Of a stretch of DNA of 64,000 bases, positions 23,707 to 34,045 are shown one piece after another; positions within the stretch are counted from its first letter, which is position 1; each line of letters begins with the position of its first letter. Source of the stretch: Amphiduros pacificus (Eukaryota > Annelida > Polychaeta > Phyllodocida > Hesionidae); contig OX439012.1 in the NCBI GenBank assembly GCA_949316495.1, forward strand, positions 9,004,049-9,068,048, given 5' to 3'. The position numbers were made by a program, and so were the translations under genes. The notes under the pieces were generated by a model. That model saw nothing but the letters and a program-made list of their open reading frames with translations, did not search any database and was not told the origin of the DNA.

Positions 23707-26357
23707 ATGGAAACCACCAAAGTATTCCTGGAAGGTGCAAATCTTTCTAATTACTATGACAAGGTCACTTTTATCTCAAAGAGTGACAAGGCAACAGACC
23801 TGCAAGATCTGGGGGAGGCTGATATTGATGGAGTGGGCCTCTCCCGCTTTGAAAAAGCAAGGTTCAATAGGTAAAAGTTACAGATCTGAAATATACATGT
23901 TGTATGCATGATCAACAACATAAACAAGGCCACATGTATTGTTTTGCCTGACCTGGAAAGTCTATTTACATGATATAGTTACACCATAAATAATTAGTGT
24001 CTGTACTCTGCTGATCCCTATAATTACCTCATCTAAAAGTGTTGTTGTTGTCATGTTGATTGAGGGGGTATTTGTGTATTTGAAGCCTTTGTGGTACATT
24101 GCACTGAGGCCTGCACAATTGCTCAGGCAACACAGGGAAAGCTTTGACCCACATTCACGTAGCGTCTACCCGGTTTATAGTCAGGGAGCCATAGAGTATT
24201 TTTGCAGTTTTTATACATTTTATAGTCAGGGAGCAACTGTTGCTTTATTGAATTACCGTATTCTTCATAAAAAGCGGAGGAGGCGGATGTACTGAATATG
24301 ACAATTTTTAAAGTTTGTTTCTATCATCTTTAGTTGCTGAGATATCACAACTTGAAGTTTTCCCTTCAAAGGTCTTGCTATTTGCATGAAATCTTCAATT
24401 GCTCATATCTTGACAACCAAGAATGATAGAAACAAACTTTCAAAACTGGCATGCTCTGAAGAACAAGTAGATTTCAGATATTGCATTCCATTCCAATTAG
24501 CTAATTAGGACGAATACCATATTCGTCCTAATTCGTCCTAATAGCTAATTGAAATCGAATGTAATATCTGAAATCTACTTGTTCTCCATAGCATGCCAGT
24601 TTTGAAAGTTTGTTTCTATCATATTTGGTTTTCAAGATATGAGCATTTAAAGATTTCTTACAAATAGCAAGTATTTTAAAAGGAAAACTTCAAGTTGTGA
24701 TATCTCAGGAACTAAAAATGATAAAAACAAACTTTAAAAACTGGCGTGTTCAGCATATCCTCCTCGTCAATAAGGGGGGGCGCTTGTTAGGAAAAATACG
24801 GTATGTATAATTTTACATTTTGCATTTTATGTAATTTATTGAATCTGCATACAATACAATAATCATATTCGGAAATCTCTCCTAAATATTTACCACAATG
24901 AAATATATGCATATTGGCAGCATTTAAAACCAACATTGTATGAGAAGAATTCATAGTTAGATCTTCACCAAATAACTTTTGCTTCAAATATGCCATGAAG
25001 ACACATAGGGCAATTTTAACACATTTTGTAGTTCCTGAGGTTTCAAATAATTTTTTTGGCAATTATTTGATGATTAAACAAGGTGAGAAACTCTTTATAA
25101 TCAGAGTGATGAGAATGATTATGTAACAGAGTAATCAAACATAAATTATTAACAGGCTGAGTGATTATGGAAAATATTGTTTAAAGGCAGTACATGTACA
25201 TGTATTATGTGTATCCATTACCAACATTGCCAACATCACTGGTCTTTTTATTAAATGTTGTAAAACTTAAATGTTGTAAAACAGTTTGCTACATGTTCAT
25301 TTTGCTAAGCAGACTGTTGCATTTTTATTTCACAAATAATGTTTTTTTATATATGATTCATATGGAAATGCATAATTGATGCATTATATTTTGTCTTTTA
25401 TAGTGAAATTAGCTAAATTAAAATGCTGACAAAATATAATGTTTTACCATTTTATCCAAAATACTGAATTATAATTGCAGAAAATTAGCAGAGATCCCAG
25501 AGATAATCCATTGTCCTTCGAACATTCTAAATGAGTTCTTCGAGGCAATACCAGGGGTATCTCAAGCAGAAGCTGACAGCATCAAGGATGCCATTGGAAG
25601 CAATTCTACATCAGATTTACAAGATGCCATCAATGACCTCCAAGAATTTGTATCACCCATGATTGCCAGGCGTATAAACAGGTTTGTTAAGCATAACCTA
25701 TGTTATTGTTGTTGCCTACCTCAATCCATCTGTCTTTGATAATCAGTTATGCATATGATACAAAACTGCATTTATCTTGTTGTTTCTGCCTAATGTCTGA
25801 ATGAACAAGACAGATACATCAATCATTGTAGCTTCTAATGCTTATTATAAATTAATTATTTGGCCTGTATTAAATATTTTGTTTGTTTATGTAGGAACTG
25901 GCACCTGTGGAAGGAACAATGTAATAGCCAAGAAAGAACAATGGTTAAGGTTCCTCTTTCTGGAAACCTGAAGTCTATGATAGCAACCAAAGACTTAGCA
26001 CAATCTGTGAATATACCAGAGGACACTTTGAAGAGAAACTACCCTACTCTGTGGGTACAAACCCCAACCAAAGTGGAACATGTGCTACAAAAAAATTTCT
26101 GTTTGAAAATGGTTGCAGCTGGTGAACAGGAATTAAAACTAAAACAACCAATACAGAGAGAGCGAGAAATGCGATATAAAAGAGAAATCAAGGAACGAAG
26201 TAACATCCAAATACAGTATACCCCTGTAAGCAGTTTAGTGGCAATGCAAAATATTGTCAAAGAAGCTTCAGGGAAAATGCCCACTGAACATCACTTGAAC
26301 AAAAACATCAACTGGAAATTGAAAAGACTGGATGAACGTTTTTCCAAAAATGTCTAG
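23707..26357 (+). CDS. SAM-like domain gene, N-terminal exons
   Basis: Three exons keep one frame with GT-AG introns in phase 2: 23707-23870, 25481-25681 and 25895-26357. The start is METTKVFLEGANLSNYY. Exon 1 plus the first residues of exon 2 fit a SAM domain (VFLEGANLSNYYDKV, ADIDGVGLSRFEKARF, then KLAEI), a helical protein- or RNA-binding module. Exon 2 continues with helical residues (GVSQAEADSIKDAIG). Exon 3 is basic (QREREMRYKREIKERSN). The frame stops at 26357, but recognisably coding sequence goes on in the next frames. It is the first gene inside the TIR-bounded unit, 374 bp from the left end. I do not know the family. The foldback element at 24256 sits in intron 1. Confidence 0.65.
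24256..24801. mobile_element. Foldback (hairpin) element with TA flanks
   Basis: The 546-bp segment is nearly one long inverted repeat. The left arm (CCGTATTCTTC, AAGTTTGTTTCTATCAT, ATATCACAACTTGAAG) recurs inverted in the right arm (CTTCAAGTTGTGATATC, ATGATAAAAACAAACTTT, AAATACGG). The centre is the palindrome GACGAATACCATATTCGTC. TA lies directly outside both ends (24254-24255, 24802-24803). This is the form of a MITE or foldback derivative of a TA-targeting cut-and-paste transposon. It has no coding capacity and depends on a transposase elsewhere. Confidence 0.82.
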
Positions 26358-27076
26358 ACTTGACCCAGAAAAGCCAGATGTTGTTGTGAAATTCAGTGAA
26401 TATAAGAGAAACATTGATGAACTAAAAACAGCAGAAGCTGTTACTGGAAAAAGATGTCAGTTATGAAATATTAAGTCGGTCCTCATCAAGAAGAAAAGAA
26501 TATGAGGAATGGAGATCATTGATCAGAAATGATGTAGAGAGTACTGTTAAAATTGTGAACATCAGGACGAAACATAGTGAGGATGTTTATGAAGTGATGA
26601 AGAAGAAAGACAAGCAGAAAGCATCCACACAAGAGAAAGACAAAAAGCAATCAAGGAAATCTGTTGCACAGGTCACAGCACTCAATACTAATGCACATGC
26701 AAAATCAAGCAAGAGGAAAGCAGCACAGAAATACATAAATTCTGCATCAGTACAAAAGCTTTTCAAATTTCTGCAAAAAAAAGACAAAACATGTGAAACA
26801 GAACGTGACACTTCTCCAAGCCTAGGTGGAGATACAAATGTTGATTTGGAACAAAATGAGAAGTATGCACATAAAGACATAGCAAATTCAGATGCTGAAA
26901 AACAGGATGCACAAGATGAGTATAGATCTCATGGAAATATGGACGAGAAGCATTTTTCAACAGATTATGGTAGAGATGTTGAGGACAATTATGAAGACAC
27001 AAACATTAAAGTGGAGGAGGATGTAAAATTGTGTATGGATGGAGGTGTCGATATTAACAATAATGACAAAACATAA
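26350..27076 (+). CDS. Downstream coding stretch of the SAM-like gene, frame-shifted
   Basis: Coding character continues after exon 3 in two successive frames. MSRLDPEKPDVVVKFSEYKR is read from 26350 to the stop at 26464-26466. The frame beginning around 26447 then gives SYEILSRSSSRRKEYEEWRS and runs to the stop at 27076. Each shift falls at a run of five A (near 26346-26350 and 26445-26449), and one A fewer at each would keep the frame. The last 190 residues are highly charged (KKKDKQKASTQEKDKKQSRK, then Asp/Glu-rich), with a low-complexity tail. Either the gene is decaying or these runs are sequencing errors. Confidence 0.5.
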
Positions 27077-27309
27077 AAAGAGTGCATTTATCATAAAGAT
27101 GAAAGTCATAAATCTTGTTGATGTAATTATTGTTCAATGACTTCTCTGTCCCAGTGATCTAAAACAATGTTTTTGCTTTAAACAGATACATTTCATCCCA
27201 TATTGTAAGTTAGAACACTTATTTTTAATGTGAACACCTGCCATATCAGTAGTTATGTCATAAATATAAACACTTACAGGGAGTTACCTTAACCTTATTC
27301 ATATTGTAG

Positions 27310-27397
27310 CTCAAACCTTCTGATTCCCGAAGTCCTAGTCGAAAAGGGCATATGCAGGAAAATGTCACAGCGGATATTGAACATGAACTTCAATTTG
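27310..27397 (+). CDS. Repeated exon module, copy 1, exon a
   Basis: Starts after ATTGTAG and ends at TTTG|GTAAGAA. Encodes LKPSDSRSPSRKGHMQENV and TADIEHELQFG. The same exon half recurs at 30721 and 31755, where it is fused directly to a preceding exon (DNEMIDESFLSHMGKSDVLA, then KGVKPAQ). Copy 1 thus begins in the middle of an ancestral exon, at the breakpoint of the tandem duplication. Function unknown; the peptide is polar and probably disordered. Confidence 0.5.
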
Positions 27398-28193
27398 GTA
27401 AGAAATATTTGAAATTAATATGCAAGTTTTAGGTGCATTTCAGATGTATTGATTTGTGTAGTTCACCTTTTATTTTGACAGCTTTAGAGAAACATTCAAA
27501 TTCAACACAATGGATGTCCCGAAAAGAAATTTATTTGTCACACTTGTTAACAAAATTATGCCTTTATCTTATGCATCCTAGCTTGGTTTTAGTGACAATG
27601 TACGTATATTTGCCATTTCTTAAGTTGCTTTTCAAATCTGACTTCAACATACTATAATAATTTAGGTCAGGTATAAGGAATAACATATTTAATTTATTAA
27701 TAGCAATATTTAAGTCAGCACAAGATGACTTTTTGTTCCTGCTCTGTTTCCACCACATCCGCCATATTTACAGCAGTATCAATATGACTTGGCAGATAGA
27801 TCTAATATGAGGGATTGGACAAGTTTGATATTGGATGCCCTTGAGCTATTTTCAAGGTCACTAGCCATTTTTGAAAATTGGCTATGTCTGATATTTAATT
27901 TTTTGCAGGCAGTACAAATAACATTTTTCCTATTTTATTTATCTTTCACAGTGTCTTTTCAACCTTTTTTTAAAAATATTTCATGTAACTATGCCACAAT
28001 GACCTATTTAAAGACTAAATGAATCACTGCATCCAAAGTATTAGGAAACTGATCCTCTACAAATTAGAGGAAATTAGATCTGAATATTAAAGACATGCAA
28101 AAAGTATATATAGATAATTTGTTTTGATGATTCTTAGTTGACTTTGGTCAAGGTCAAGGTGAAGACCTGCATTATTGTTACTTTGATCATTTA

Positions 28194-29846
28194 CCGTATT
28201 TACCAGAATATGAGACAAGGTTTCTCACCCAAACCATTAGTTATTGTTTGGGGGAAGTCGTCTTATACATGAGGGCAACCTGTGGGCTTTGATTCAACTC
28301 ACCTTAGGGCATAATAAAATTTGCTGATACTGTCCAGATATAAACTCCCCAAATGGTGATATAATTAAAATCTTATGCACATAGAAGGATTCTATCATGT
28401 GTCAACAGTAGTCCACCTTCATTTGATAAGTGTACATTATGCACAAAGCAGAGAAAATCTCAGTTTAACAATGTTTAGATATGCCTACGTAACCAGAGAT
28501 GTTTTTGGGGCCGCGCAGCGCGCGATTTCCCCATGTTTTTGGGGCCGCGCAGCGCGCGATTTCCCCATCGTTTTAGCCTGTTCCCGCAATCAAATGTCGA
28601 CCAACGCGTCCATAATGCGTATCAGCAACTGCCAGTGTGAAAAAGCATTGTTCGCCAAAAGTCGTCGGCCTGTCGGACAAAGCCGGCCGTTATTTCACAT
28701 TGTCCGCCGATAATGACTGAAAACGTCCGCCATTCTTTACCTGCGCAGTTTCTCATTGTAGTCGTCACAAATACGTTTTATTGGTTCGTTTTTCGGAGAT
28801 TTTCGGTTGCCGCCATTTTGTAAAGTTTGAGCTATATCTTGTTCAAAAGTCGAGCACGTTTTCGGGATTCGTACTCATTTAACAATTAAAAAAACGTGCA
28901 CACCTTTACACATAAATCAAATGTGGTTCGTAATCTGGTCCCCTATCATTATATCTAGTTCAAATCCATATTAAAAAACGTCACGTACCAGACAAAAAGC
29001 ATGAGGAGAGCAGACGACAATTTTCCAACTTTGGGTATTCTTAGCTTTCTTTAAATGAATATTTGATTAATTTTCGATTGAGAAATGATCAGAAATATAA
29101 ATGTAGGTATGTATGTATGGTATGTATGTAGACACGCGCTCGCCACTGCCCCCATTGGATTCTCAAAATCCCCCATTGTTTTCTACCTGGTGGGGGGGAT
29201 TCCCCCATTGACTCACTTTACCAGAATCATCACTGGTAACACGAGGTCACCATTTTGAAAGGCGGAAGTGACGAGGAGAGGCTCCTGTTTTTTGGTGCGA
29301 AAATGATCAGAGCCCCGCCACAATGTGTTAACGTGCATTGAAATATGAATATATTGTACAATGATGGATCTTGTTCCAAACAAAGTTCGTAATGAAAACA
29401 TTTTGTTTATAACGCTAAGGTCAAAGACGTGGAAGAATTCTTGACCTGTGTTGTGTAATTTGTGATAATATTGGGTAAATAACTTTTTTTATCTTTAAAA
29501 TGCAATTAAAATCAATCTGCAGCATCCGATATTTGTTATTTATTATATGAAAGTGTAATAAAAATGCTTTGTTTTAACGCTAAGGTCAAGAACGTCACGG
29601 ACATCATATTTACGTTTTGCCATAAATCACAGTCTACAGGTTGTCCTTGTGTATTAGAGCTCTTGTTGTGTAAGCATATTTATGTTTTACTTTCAAAATG
29701 GCTGCCAAACTTGAATGGTAGCAGTGCCGATATCTCGAGAAAAACTGACTCGTCTTGTATTCCAAAATTGGCCTTTTCAAGCAAAATAACATCAATTTTT
29801 GGGGGTCATCTTACACACAAGTCTACTTATATTCGAGTAAATACGG
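28194..29846. mobile_element. TA-flanked TIR DNA element, non-coding, 1.65 kb
   Basis: Ends CCGTATTTACCAGAATATGA and, inverted at the right, ACTTATATTCGAGTAAATACGG, each flanked by TA. The related intron in module copy 2 (31333-31345) has the surrounding sequence uninterrupted (GATCATTTTTGTTCTCTTGAC), which is an empty site proving both boundaries. No transposase is present. The interior is much richer in CpG than its surroundings and has a doubled 34-bp unit at 28499-28566, plus TATG microsatellites near 29105. The termini and TA target suit a Tc1/mariner- or pogo-like parent, but the superfamily is not settled. A second, truncated copy is at 32638-33716, carried by the segmental duplication. 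Confidence 0.78.
28499..28566. repeat. Doubled 34-bp GC-rich unit
   Basis: Two exact 34-bp units in tandem, each containing GGGGCCGCGCAGCGCGCGAT, an almost self-complementary CpG-rich core (GCGCAGCGCGC). The pair is repeated at 32943-33010 in the duplicated copy. It is strikingly GC-rich against the AT-rich surroundings. Confidence 0.9.
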
Positions 29847-30364
29847 TATGTGCTCTTGACTATAAGAATATATCAAAGTAACTTGCCAATGTAACTTGCC
29901 ATATGTGATTGAACCAAAGTTGGCTCAGAGGAGCTATAATAAGATGGTCGTGAGTTATGATCAAAATGTGATATTTCATTGAAATAACATTTATTGTCAC
30001 TGCATCTGTGATATATATGTACAGTATCAACATTCTTCAGCAATACATTGAATAACAATCTCATTTCAAATATGTATCCATTATTTGTCAAATATTTCTG
30101 GCAATTAGAATTTTTATAATGAATGGTTTCCAGTATAAAAGTATGAGATGGTCAGGTTAAAATAAAGTAAGAAACAACATTGATAACACATCAAATGTTT
30201 TTAACAAACCATGAAAAATGTAACAAATGAATTCACACATTTTTAGAGCCATCTTTACTTGAGCATAACGAAAAATTTAAGACATTTTAGATCATGATCA
30301 AAATGTGAAAAATATGGTATAGAACTGTATCGTCACAGCACTATAGTAATTTGCTCTTATGCAG

Positions 30365-30536
30365 ATGGAATTCAAAAGATTGAAAATGCAGCAAATGTGC
30401 ATCACCAGAACTAATGACAGTGACACTGCTGCCAAAGACAACTCACCAACTCTTCATGTACATCCCAGAGCGAAAGCAATGATTGTTGCAAATTCCAAAC
30501 AAAGGATGTCAAACAAATTCAGGACAAAACTACAAG
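30365..30536 (+). pseudogene. Repeated exon module, copy 1, exon b (frame-broken)
   Basis: Follows a TTATGCAG acceptor and ends CAAG|GTATGC. In the phase set by exon a it reads DGIQKIENAANVHHQN and then meets a stop. Module copy 2 reads VHHQNSNDSDTAAKDNSP at the same place, showing that copy 1 lacks two bases (AACTAATGAC against AACTCTAATGAC). The remainder (NDSDTAAKDNSPTLHVHPRA, KAMIVANSKQRMSNKFRTKL) is conserved. Copy 1 of the module therefore no longer splices into an open frame. Confidence 0.55.
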
Positions 30537-30643
30537 GTATGCAAATATATATAGAAGTAGTGAGATTCTCCTCAGAGTTTATTATTAAATAGATGTTTGG
30601 TTTTCAATTGTTTCACTTTTTCATGTTAAGTTTATTTATACAG

Positions 30644-30811
30644 ACAATGAAATGATTGATGAATCATTTCTATCTCATATGGGAAAGAGTGATGTTCTTG
30701 CGAAAGGGGTCAAACCAGCTCAGCTCAAACCTTCTGATTCCCAAAGTCCTAGTCGAAAAGGGCATATGCAGGAAAATGTCACAGCGGATATTGAACATGA
30801 ACTTCAATTTG
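30644..30811 (+). CDS. Repeated exon module, fused exon c + a
   Basis: Acceptor TTATACAG, donor TTTG|GTAAGAA, 168 nt, phase 1 at both ends. Encodes DNEMIDESFLSHMGKSDVLA, KGVKPAQ, then LKPSDSQSPSRKGHMQENV. The join at 30720/30721 matches the start of module copy 1, so this exon is either the ancestral arrangement or the product of the tandem duplication. It is polar and Ser-rich. No known domain was recognised. Confidence 0.5.
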
Positions 30812-31384
30812 GTAAGAAATATTTGAAATAGATATGCAAGATTTAGGTGCATTTCAGATGTATTGTGTAGTTTACCATTTATTTTTACAGCTGTTGTAGA
30901 ATGTTAAAATTCAACACAATGAATTTCGTGAAAAGAAATTTATTTGTCACACTTGTTAGCAAAATTATGCCTTTATCTTATACATCCTAGCTTGGTTTTA
31001 GTGACAATGTAACATATACTTTCCATTTCCTAAGTTGCTTTTCAAATCTACCTTCAACATACCATAGTTATTATGGTCAGGCATATGAAATAGCAAATTA
31101 TATTCATTAAAAGCAATATTTATGATATGTAACTATGCCACAATGATCTATTTAAAAACTAAATGGATAACTGCTTCCAAAATATTAGGAAACTGATCCT
31201 TTACACATTAGAGGAAATAAGAACTGAATATTAAAGACATGCAAAAAGCATATTAAGATAATTTGTTTTGATGATTCTCAGTTGACTTTGGTCAAGGTCA
31301 TGTTGAAGAACTGCATTAATGATACTTTGATCATTTTTGTTCTCTTGACTGTAAGAATATATCAAAGTAACATGCCAGTGTAAC

Positions 31385-31568
31385 TTGCCGTCTTTAATTG
31401 AACCAGAGTTGTCAAATGTAGAAAATGTGCACCACCAGAACTCTAATGACAGTGACACTGCTGCCAAAGACAATTCACCAACTCTTCATGTACATCGCAG
31501 AGCAAAAGCAATGCTTGTTGCAAATTCCAAACAAAGGATGTCAAACAAATTCAGGACAAAACTGCAAG
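31385..31568 (+). CDS. Repeated exon module, copy 2, exon b
   Basis: Encodes LIEPELSNVENVHHQN, then SNDSDTAAKDNSPTLHVHRR and AKAMLVANSKQRMSNKFRTK, ending at CAAG|GTATGC. The frame is intact here, unlike copy 1. The 5' border is odd: sequence that is intronic in copy 1 (29873-29925) runs directly into the exon, so a deletion has fused intron to exon and removed the usual acceptor. Confidence 0.4.
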
Positions 31569-31674
31569 GTATGCAAATATATATAGAAGTAGTGAGATTC
31601 TCCTCAGAGTTTATAATTAAATAGATGTTTGGTATTCTATTGGTTCACCTTTTAATTTAAATTTATTTATACAG

Positions 31675-31841
31675 ACAATGAAATGATTGATGAATCATTT
31701 CTATCTCATATGGGAAAGAGTGATGTTCTTGCGAAAGGGGTCAAACCAGCTCAGGTAAACCTTCTGATTCCCGAAGTCCTAGTCGAAAAGGGCATATGCA
31801 GGAAAATGTCACAGCGGATATTGAACATGAACTTCAATTTG
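31675..31841 (+). CDS. Repeated exon module, copy 2/3 fused exon c + a
   Basis: The same exon as 30644-30811 but 167 nt long. The junction reads GCTCAGGTAAACC instead of GCTCAGCTCAAACC. The change creates a possible GT donor right after VKPAQ and puts the following a-half out of frame if the exon is read through. Either the exon now ends at the new donor (31754) or this copy is dead. Confidence 0.4.
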
Positions 31842-33716
31842 GTAAGAAATATTTGAAATTAATATGCAAGTTTTAGGTGCATTTCAGATGTATTGATTTG
31901 TGTAGTTCACCTTTTATTTTGACAGCTTTAGAGAAACATTCAAATTCAACACAATGGATGTCCCGAAAAGAAATTTATTTGTCATACTTGTTAACAAAAT
32001 TATGCCTTTATCTTATGCATCCTAGCTTGGTTTTAGTGACAATGTACGTATATTTGCCATTTCTTAAGTTGCTTTTCAAATCTGACTTCAACATACTATA
32101 ATAATTTAGGTCAGGTATAAGGAATAACATATTTAATTTATTAATAGCAATATTTAAGTCAGCACAAGATGACTTTTTGTTCCTGCTCTGTTTCCACCAC
32201 ATCCGCCATATTTACAGCAGTATCAATATGACTTGGCAGATAGATCTAATATGAGGGATTGGACAAGTTTGATATTGGATGCCCTTGAGCTATTTTCAAG
32301 GTCACTAGCCATTTTTGTAAATTGGCTATGTCTGATATTTAATTTTTTGCAGGCAGTACAAATAACATTTTTCCTATTTTATTTATCTTTCACAGTGTCT
32401 TTTTTACCTTTTTTTTTAAATATTTCATGTAACTATGCCACAATGACCTATTTAAAGACTAAATGAATCACTGCATCCAAAGTATTAGGAAACTGATCCT
32501 CTACAAATTAGAGGAAATTAGATCTGGATATTAAAGACATGCAAAAAGTATATATAGATAATTTGTTTTGATGATTCTTAGTTGACTTTGGTCAAGGTCA
32601 AGGTGAAGACCTGCATTATTGTTACTTTGATCATTTACCGTATTTACCAGAATATGAGACAAGGTTTCTCACCCTAACCATTAGTTATTGTTTGGGGGAA
32701 GTCGTCTTATACATGAGGGCAACCTGTGGACTTTGATTCAACTCACCTTAGGGCATAATAAAATTTGCTGATACTGTCCAGATATAAACTCCCCAAATGG
32801 TGATATAATTAAAATCTTATGCACATAGAAGGATTCTATTATGTGTCAACAGTAGTCCACCTTCATTTGATAAGTGTACATTATGCACAAAGCAGAGAAA
32901 ATCTCAGTTTAACAATGTTTAGATATGCCTACGTAACCAGAGATGTTTTTGGGGCCGCGCAGCGCGCGATTTCCCCATGTTTTTGGGGCCGCGCAGCGCG
33001 CGATTTCCCCATTGTTTTAGCCTGTTCCCGCAATCAAATGTCGACCAACTCGTCCATAATGCGTATCAGCAACTGCCAGTGTGAAAAAGCAGTGTTCGCC
33101 AAAAGTCGTCGGCCTGTCGGACAAAGCCGGCCGTTATTTCACATTGTCCGCCGATAATGACTGAAAACGGCGGCCAAATTGTCCGCCATTCTTTACCTGC
33201 GCAGTTTCTCATTGTAGTCGTCACAAATACGTTTTATTGGTTCGTTTTTCGGAGATTTCCGGTTGCCGCCATTTTGTAAAGTTTGAGCTATATCTTGTTC
33301 AAAAGTCGAGCACGTTTTCGGGATTCGTACTCATTTAACAATTAAAAAAACGTGCACACCTTTACACATAAATCAAATGTGGTTCGTAATCTGGTCCCCT
33401 ATCATTATATCTAGTTCAAATCCATATTAAAAACCGTCACGTACCAGACAAAAAGCATGAGAAGAGCAGACGACAATTTTCCAACTTTGGGTATTCTTAG
33501 CTTTCTTTAAATAAATATTTGATTAATTTTCGATTGAGAAATGATCAGAAATATAAATGTAGGTATGTATGTATTGTACGTATGTAGACACGCGCTCGCC
33601 ACTGCCCCCATTGGATTCTCAAAATCCCCCATTGTTTTCTACCTGGTGGGGGGGATTCCCCCATTGACTCACTTTACCAGAATCATCACTGGTAACACGA
33701 GGTCACCATTTTGAAT
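31755..33716. repeat. Segmental duplication, copy 3 (pairs with 27310-29266)
   Basis: Near-identical to 27310-29266, including the doubled GC-rich unit and the left part of the TIR element (from 32638). It ends abruptly at the (GAAT)n tail of LINE copy E. The low divergence points to a recent duplication, younger than module copy 2 (30721-31754), which differs more and lacks both the TIR element and a further 240 or so bp of intron (compare 27710-27980). Confidence 0.9.
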
Positions 33717-34045
33717 GAATGAATAAATGAATGAATGGTTGCTTAGAGGCACATCAACCACTAAGGTTATTTAGTGCCTAAAAATGGTAAGAATGAATGA
33801 ATGAATGGTTTGACATTGACACAATAAAGTGCCAAAACAGTAAAAATAGAAACGTAATATTGACTAGAAACAAAATGTAAATGTTAATACAATATGTAGA
33901 TAACACAAGGATTTATCAACAGCATTTATATAATATCAATCAAATATAATAAATATGTATAATTTGTTTAAAAGACTTTATCAGTATGATGTTTTGCAGT
34001 TCTTGATAAATAAGTCAATGACATAAATAAACAAAAGCTCTGCCC

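Larger units (their letters stand above)
27310..29266. repeat. Segmental duplication, copy 1 (pairs with 31755-33716)
   Basis: This 1.96-kb stretch is nearly identical, base for base, to 31755-33716 at an offset of about 4,444 bp, with only scattered substitutions and a few short indels. It contains exon a, its donor, and most of the following intron including the left two-thirds of the TIR element. The third copy is cut off at 33716 by LINE copy E. Confidence 0.9.

Noticed and set aside
27433-28022. Open frames repeated at 31877-32466
   Set aside because: They lie in an intron of the duplicated module and are preserved only because the duplication is recent.
28375-28713. 112-residue frame repeated at 32819-33157
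   Set aside because: It lies inside the non-coding TIR element, and its apparent repeats come from the doubled 34-bp unit; conservation reflects recent duplication only.
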